From assembly GCA_007119985.1 (NCBI GenBank), contig SKOQ01000037.1, forward strand, positions 1-9,508: a DNA stretch of 9,508 nt, given 5' to 3'. This DNA is from Marinospirillum sp. GTDB lineage: Bacteria; Pseudomonadota; Gammaproteobacteria; Pseudomonadales; Halomonadaceae. Shown piece by piece: positions 6,676-9,508 of the stretch. The notes beneath the pieces are model-generated. The model was given only the letters and a program-made list of their open reading frames with translations, ran no database searches and was not told the origin of the DNA. Position 1 is the first letter of the stretch. Every line of letters starts with the position of its first letter. The position numbers were made by a program, and so were the translations under genes.

Positions 6676-7824
6676 ATGGCAACGATTCAAATTCAACAAC
6701 TCGCCAAAACCTATGCGCAGGATGTGCATGCCGTGAAGGGGATCGATCTGGATATCGCCGATGGCGAATTTATTGTGCTGGTTGGCCCCTCCGGCTGTGG
6801 CAAGTCGACGCTACTGCGCATGATTGCTGGCCTTGAAACCATCACCAGCGGACAGCTCCATATTGGTGATCGCCAGGTTAACCATCTCGAACCCTCTGAG
6901 CGGGATATCGCGATGGTGTTTCAAAACTATGCGCTCTATCCACATATGACCGTGTATAACAATCTTGCTTATGGCCTGAAGAATCGCGGCTATCGTCAAG
7001 CAGAGATAGAAGAGCGGGTACAAAAAACAGCCAAGATGCTTGAAATTGAGCCCTTTCTGGCACGCAAACCTAAGGCTTTATCCGGCGGACAACGCCAGCG
7101 TGTTGCCATGGGGCGAGCCTTAGTTCGTGAACCCGCCGCCTTTTTACTGGATGAGCCACTCTCGAATCTGGATGCCAAGCTACGCGTCCAGATGCGGGTC
7201 GAAATCAAACAGCTACAAAAGCGTTTGCACACCACGACCCTCTATGTCACCCACGATCAGCTGGAAGCCCTCACCCTGGCAGACAGGTTAGTCGTCATGA
7301 ACCAAGGCCGCGTTGAGCAGGTCGGCAGCCCGATGGAAGTTTACAAGCGACCTGCCAGCCTGTTTGTTGCCCAGTTTATCGGCTCACCCGCGATGAACCT
7401 GCTGCCGATCGAGGCACTGGCCAGCAGCGAAGTGGCCAAGTTGAATTCTCTGCCGCCAAAAACAGATATTCTGGGTGTGCGACCAGATGCACTGAGCTTG
7501 ACCTGCCCACAAGAACCAGCGCTGGCGCTGGCCTGTCATTGCACCCTCTTTGAACCCGCTGGGGCAGAAAGCCACCTGTATCTGACGCTGGATCAGCAGC
7601 AGCAACCTCTGTGTGTGCGTGTTGAGAGTGACTGTGCTATTCGAGAAGGTGAGGCCGTGACCCTCTATCTGCCGCTGTCACAGATCCATCCCTTTAACCA
7701 GCACACGGGGCAGCGCACTGATTCAGACCCAGCGCTCTCCTCCCCCAAAGCCTCTCCGCCACAGCAGCATGATCTGGCAACGCAATGGCACGCGCAAGGG
7801 CGTCCAGCACTAGAGATCAGGTGA
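6676..7824 (+). CDS. ugpC: sn-Glycerol-3-phosphate ABC transporter, ATP-binding protein UgpC, with a C-terminal extension
   Basis: This is the cytoplasmic ATPase of the Ugp importer, which docks on the UgpA and UgpE EAA loops. The 382 residues show all ABC motifs: Walker A GPSGCGKST (37-45), Q-loop FQNYALYPHMTV (82-93), signature LSGGQRQRVAMGRA (135-148), Walker B AFLLDEPLSNLDAK (155-168) and H-loop YVTHDQ (190-195, His193). The C-terminal MalK/TOBE-type regulatory domain covers about 236-346 (FIGSPAMNLL, LGVRPDALSL, LYLPLSQIHPF). E. coli UgpC has 356 residues and ends at a TGQR motif. Here TGQR is at 344-347 and some 34 residues follow, rich in Pro, Ser, Gln and Ala with no recognised fold. 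The last 8 bases overlap the convergent immunity-like gene. ugpQ does not follow. The extension may be a late stop-codon shift or a lineage-specific tail. Confidence 0.94.
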   Translation: MATIQIQQLAKTYAQDVHAVKGIDLDIADGEFIVLVGPSGCGKSTLLRMIAGLETITSGQLHIGDRQVNHLEPSERDIAMVFQNYALYPHMTVYNNLAYGLKNRGYRQAEIEERVQKTAKMLEIEPFLARKPKALSGGQRQRVAMGRALVREPAAFLLDEPLSNLDAKLRVQMRVEIKQLQKRLHTTTLYVTHDQLEALTLADRLVVMNQGRVEQVGSPMEVYKRPASLFVAQFIGSPAMNLLPIEALASSEVAKLNSLPPKTDILGVRPDALSLTCPQEPALALACHCTLFEPAGAESHLYLTLDQQQQPLCVRVESDCAIREGEAVTLYLPLSQIHPFNQHTGQRTDSDPALSSPKASPPQQHDLATQWHAQGRPALEIR

Positions 7825-8389
7825 TAAAAAAATTGAGGCAGTGAGGATCAAACGCCAAGCCCTGCAAGCCCTCGGACTGACATAGATCCTTGAGGGCTTG
7901 CGTGGCGTACAGATGCAAACAGCCTTCCATCTGAGATTTAAACACCCATTGGCCGCGCGCATCTTGCGGATCAAACACCAATCTGGTCAGCTCACCGGTT
8001 CGAGGACAAACTTGAGTCTGGCTTGGGTCTTCGCGCCAGAAGGACAAGACACGCGCCAGCGTCGCAGACTCTCCATCAACCTTGAGCGGCAAGAACTCGA
8101 CATCTGCAGCCAACTGAGCACGCACGAGCTGCTCGGCATGTGAGTTAAGTAGCAGAAAAGTCCCCCATACAGCCAGATCCGGCCGCTGAGTGCTGGACCT
8201 ATCACGCATCACCCAGCGTGCAGAACCCGCCTCCCAAACATCGGCCAGCGGCTGTTGATCCTGCGCCTGATGGCGTAAGCGCCGCAACAGGGCCAGATCT
8301 TGCTTCTCAAACGCGCGCTGATAGAGATCAAATTCGAGGTAGCAATCCGCCTGCTGCGCATTTTTCAATAAATAGTGATGCATGCTCAT
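7817..8389 (-). CDS. Imm11-family (DUF1629 / MXAN_0049-like) immunity-type protein, no toxin beside it
   Basis: This 190-residue protein appears soluble, with no signal peptide or membrane segment. The C-terminal two thirds resemble the Imm11 family found in polymorphic-toxin loci. Features seen are D-L-A-V-WGTFLLLNSHAEQLVRAQL (71-92), ADVEFLPLKVDGE (95-107), the LARVLSFWRED segment (111-121) where relatives have a Leu-Asn / Cys-Leu-Asp pattern, TRLVFDPQDARGQWVFKSQ (135-153), and the closing LYATQALKDLC plus GLQGLAFDPH (160-183). The family is known mainly from toxin-immunity contexts, but orphan copies are common and their function is unknown. No toxin, VgrG, PAAR or Rhs gene is visible here. 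It starts 7 bp after the DUF2061 stop, so it is probably cotranscribed with it. ATG 8383 is an alternative start. It ends tail-to-tail with ugpC (8-bp overlap). Family assignment is by pattern only. Confidence 0.72.
   Translation of the reverse strand: MSMHHYLLKNAQQADCYLEFDLYQRAFEKQDLALLRRLRHQAQDQQPLADVWEAGSARWVMRDRSSTQRPDLAVWGTFLLLNSHAEQLVRAQLAADVEFLPLKVDGESATLARVLSFWREDPSQTQVCPRTGELTRLVFDPQDARGQWVFKSQMEGCLHLYATQALKDLCQSEGLQGLAFDPHCLNFFIT
7864..7901 (+). repeat. Perfect 10-bp inverted repeat downstream of ugpC
   Basis: GCAAGCCCTC (7864-7873) and GAGGGCTTGC (7892-7901) are exact reverse complements around an 18-base loop. On the plus strand it begins 40 bases after the ugpC stop and could fold as a stable hairpin at the 3' end of the ugp mRNA. 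No T-tract follows on the plus strand. On the minus strand it lies in codons near the end of the Imm11-like gene (about residues 163-175), so the fold may also be a by-product of coding sequence. Confidence 0.5.
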
Positions 8390-8396
8390 CCGTCAT

Positions 8397-8627
8397 TTAA
8401 CTGATACAAACCCTGCTCTCAGGGGCAAGGGGGGCTTGTTCCTGCTGCGCAGCTTGGCGCTCACGGCGACGCTCCCAGATCTTCTCGTGGATATGGTAAG
8501 CCACGGTATTCACAGCCGGTTCAATGATCGCCGCCAGGCTGCTGATCAGCAAATCCCCAGTCATCAACCAGACAACAGTAAAAGCAACACTGAAATGGGT
8601 GATCGCAAAAGTGATGGTCTTGGTCAT
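8397..8627 (-). CDS. DUF2061 small membrane protein
   Basis: This is a 76-residue inner-membrane protein of unknown function. It has a short N-terminus (MTKTITF), two hydrophobic stretches at about 8-23 and 27-45, then the DUF2061 landmarks: a polar TGDLL turn (23-27), IIEPAVNTVAYHIHEKIWERR (34-54) with the family's tyrosine-histidine-glutamate-tryptophan pattern. The tail is charged and Gln/Glu-rich (ERRRERQAAQQEQ). The start at 8627 is chosen because GAGGAG (8635-8640) stands 7 bases upstream of it; an in-frame ATG at 8648 has no ribosome site. Fur-box-like palindromes sit upstream, and the Imm11-like gene follows after 7 bp. No biochemical role is established for this family as far as I know, so none is assigned. 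Confidence 0.85.
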   Translation of the reverse strand: MTKTITFAITHFSVAFTVVWLMTGDLLISSLAAIIEPAVNTVAYHIHEKIWERRRERQAAQQEQAPLAPESRVCIS

Positions 8628-8634
8628 GGTGGAT

Positions 8635-8640
8635 CTCCTC
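8635..8640 (-). promoter_or_regulatory. Ribosome binding site deciding the DUF2061 start
   Basis: On the minus strand GAGGAG (8640 to 8635) lies 7 bases before the ATG at 8627. It is the best Shine-Dalgarno in this part of the window and excludes the longer start at 8648. Confidence 0.85.
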
Positions 8641-8671
8641 TTATTCATTGATCAGCGGCCGCAGCCGATAA

Positions 8672-8690
8672 GTGAATGATACTCATTCTC
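8672..8690 (-). promoter_or_regulatory. Candidate Fur box 1 upstream of the DUF2061 / Imm11-like unit
   Basis: The 19 bases match the classical Fur box (GATAATGATAATCATTATC) at 15 of 19 positions. They contain the perfect palindrome GAATGA-TAC-TCATTC (8674-8688). The site lies 45 bases upstream of the DUF2061 start codon and just downstream of the proposed -10, where repressor binding would block initiation. The match is direct; Fur control is inferred. Confidence 0.65.
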
Positions 8691-8693
8691 ATC

Positions 8694-8721
8694 AATAAAT
8701 CGAGAAAATCGTTATCATCAA
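8694..8721 (-). promoter_or_regulatory. Candidate promoter of the DUF2061 / Imm11-like unit
   Basis: Read on the minus strand, TTGATG (8721 to 8716, 4 of 6) and TTTATT (8699 to 8694, 4 of 6) are spaced by 16 bp, a modest sigma70-like promoter. Fur-box candidate 2 overlaps the -35 and candidate 1 covers the start region. This layout is typical of iron-repressed promoters. Confidence 0.42.
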
Positions 8722-8722
8722 A
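8704..8722 (-). promoter_or_regulatory. Candidate Fur box 2
   Basis: On the minus strand the site reads about 13 of 19 to the Fur consensus, with the core ATGATAA and a trailing ATTTTC. It is weaker than box 1. Its position over the -35 and its spacing of 32 bases (centre to centre) from box 1 make it worth noting. Confidence 0.42.
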
Positions 8723-8740
8723 AAGATAGCCAAAAGCTAT
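8720..8740 (-). terminator. Weak terminator candidate of the TIGR04219-like gene
   Basis: On the minus strand, ATAGC (8740-8736), a TTTTG loop and GCTAT (8730-8726) form a 5-bp stem followed by CTTTTT. It lies about 70 bases after the stop of the outer-membrane protein gene. The stem is short and A/T-rich, so termination would be inefficient. Confidence 0.4.
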
Positions 8741-8777
8741 TTAGAGGGCCGTATCCAATCCAGCAGCAGGCAGCAGA

Positions 8778-8801
8778 TGACCCAGAACTGAGTCTGGGCC
8801 A
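8778..8801 (-). other. Stem-loop after the outer-membrane protein gene
   Basis: CCCAGA (8781-8786) and TCTGGG (8793-8798) form a perfect 6-bp stem with a 6-base loop, extended by two more pairs (8778/8801, 8779/8800) past one mismatch. It begins 12 bases after the stop codon at 8813. No T-tract adjoins it, so it is more likely an mRNA 3'-end stabiliser than a terminator. Confidence 0.4.
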
Positions 8802-8812
8802 GCACAGGGCTC

Positions 8813-9508
8813 TTAGAAGCCAGCGCGCAGGTAAGCACCGACATAGGGGCCGCTGAGCGTCAGATCACCATAGGTGTCATCCAAGTCATCTAGCTCAAGG
8901 CTCATACGACGATAACCCAGCTCAACACCCGGTTTAATCAAAGGTAAGGCGTTGTATTGATAACGCAGATAGGCGCTCATATCGCTGAGGCTGTTACCGC
9001 TATAGCCTATCGCATTCACCTGCCCACCCACAGAAAGATTCAGTGGCAGATCTAAGCGACCACCCAGATAACCCATCGGCACTGGCGCGCTCAGGCTGAT
9101 GCTTTCGCGTGCTTGCTCGCCGTTACTATTACCTTCAACGGTAAACTCACCATCGAACAGGCGCAGGGTCACACCTAGCTCAAGGCGCGCCGTCACCAAA
9201 GGCAAAAAGGAAGTGACACCATCCAACAGGCGATAGTAGGCAGTTACATCCGTGTGCGATAAGTCGACTCGGTTATTCAACTGGCCGTTAAATTCGGTGC
9301 CATTAAAGGTAAAGTTGGCAGTGCGCTGCCCGGTCAGATCAAGCTGGGTTTGGCTCAAACGCAGATTCGGCAGCACCGGCAAGAAGTGATCAATCTGCAG
9401 GCTCAGTGCTGTCGCGCCTTCACTCGACAAACCAAGGCTGTCTTTCAGGCCAATCGGCTCTTCAGTGCTCAAACCTTGAATTTCACCGGACGGACTGGCA
9501 TTCCAGTA
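8813..9508 (-). CDS. Outer-membrane beta-barrel protein, TIGR04219-like (N-terminus beyond the window)
   Basis: The frame runs off the right edge; 231 residues are present and the start, signal peptide and first strand (probably about 30 residues) are missing. The TTG at 9472 is not a real start, because the frame continues upstream as YWNASPSGEIQGLS, which resembles the GxYWN-SG start of the mature TIGR04219 family. The rest alternates polar and hydrophobic residues in beta-strand fashion: ATALSLQIDHFLPVLPNLRL, TDVTAYYRLLDG, MGYLGGRLDLPLNLSVGGQV, MSAYLRYQYNALPLIKPGVE, LGYRRMSLELDD, GPYVGAYLRAGF. The HxLPVLPNxRL segment is the clearest family mark. The C-terminal Phe preceded by alternating hydrophobics is the usual BAM recognition signal. 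Function is unknown. The gene upstream is not visible. Confidence 0.8.
   Translation of the reverse strand, partial: YWNASPSGEIQGLSTEEPIGLKDSLGLSSEGATALSLQIDHFLPVLPNLRLSQTQLDLTGQRTANFTFNGTEFNGQLNNRVDLSHTDVTAYYRLLDGVTSFLPLVTARLELGVTLRLFDGEFTVEGNSNGEQARESISLSAPVPMGYLGGRLDLPLNLSVGGQVNAIGYSGNSLSDMSAYLRYQYNALPLIKPGVELGYRRMSLELDDLDDTYGDLTLSGPYVGAYLRAGF

Noticed and set aside
7817..8627. A complete toxin-immunity or phage-defence system
   Set aside because: Only an immunity-type protein and a small membrane protein are present; no toxin, nuclease, protease or sensor domain is visible, so a full system is not supported.
8628..8648. Longer start for the DUF2061 protein at 8648
   Set aside because: The added residues would be encoded across the clear GAGGAG ribosome site of the 8627 ATG, and there is no ribosome site before 8648.
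8761..8776. CAGCAG-rich stretch as a microsatellite
   Set aside because: It has only a few imperfect CAG units, too short and irregular to be a meaningful repeat.
1..9508. CRISPR arrays, insertion sequences, integrase or att sites, tRNA or rRNA genes
   Set aside because: I saw no repeated spacer-like pattern, transposase or integrase reading frame, terminal inverted repeats, tRNA-like cloverleaf or rRNA sequence on either strand.

Overview
The window comes from a gammaproteobacterial chromosome of moderate GC content. The Pur, Glp and Ugp proteins align by eye almost end to end with their Escherichia coli counterparts as I remember them. A TIGR04219-type outer-membrane protein and a DUF2061 protein fit a marine or aquatic lineage (Oceanospirillales, Aeromonadales or Vibrionales-like). 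No species call is possible from sequence reading alone. Genes are dense, and no stretch longer than about 235 bases lacks a gene.

Left part (1-1700). The 3' half of purH (last two steps of IMP synthesis) enters from the left edge and ends at a clear intrinsic terminator. purD does not follow it. A glpR repressor gene comes next, with its own promoter candidate.

Centre (1700-7830). This is a glycerol-3-phosphate (G3P) block. glpD (aerobic G3P dehydrogenase) lies behind an intergenic region with a sigma70-like promoter flanked by two GlpR-operator-like sequences. Then comes a complete ugpB-ugpA-ugpE-ugpC cluster for the periplasmic binding protein, two permeases and ATPase of the G3P / glycerophosphodiester importer. 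Two PhoB-box-like direct repeats lie upstream of ugpB. A terminator-like hairpin sits between ugpB and ugpA, probably setting excess binding protein over membrane components. Together the genes suggest import of G3P or glycerophosphodiesters by UgpBAEC, oxidation to dihydroxyacetone phosphate by GlpD, and derepression through GlpR. ugpQ, glpK, glpF and glpT are absent from the window.

Right part (7817-9508, all minus strand). A two-gene unit encodes a small DUF2061 membrane protein and, 7 bp downstream, a 190-aa protein that I read as a member of the Imm11 (DUF1629 / MXAN_0049) immunity-type family, with no toxin gene beside it. Two Fur-box-like palindromes sit where the promoter of this unit should be. 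The immunity-like gene runs tail-to-tail into ugpC with an 8-bp overlap, and a perfect 10-bp inverted repeat in its 3' end may mark the end of the ugp transcript. A TIGR04219-like outer-membrane beta-barrel gene runs off the right edge with its N-terminus missing.

Most of the window is ordinary metabolism. The least explained element is the Fur-box-preceded DUF2061 / Imm11-like pair. All similarity statements come from recognition by eye, not from database searches.
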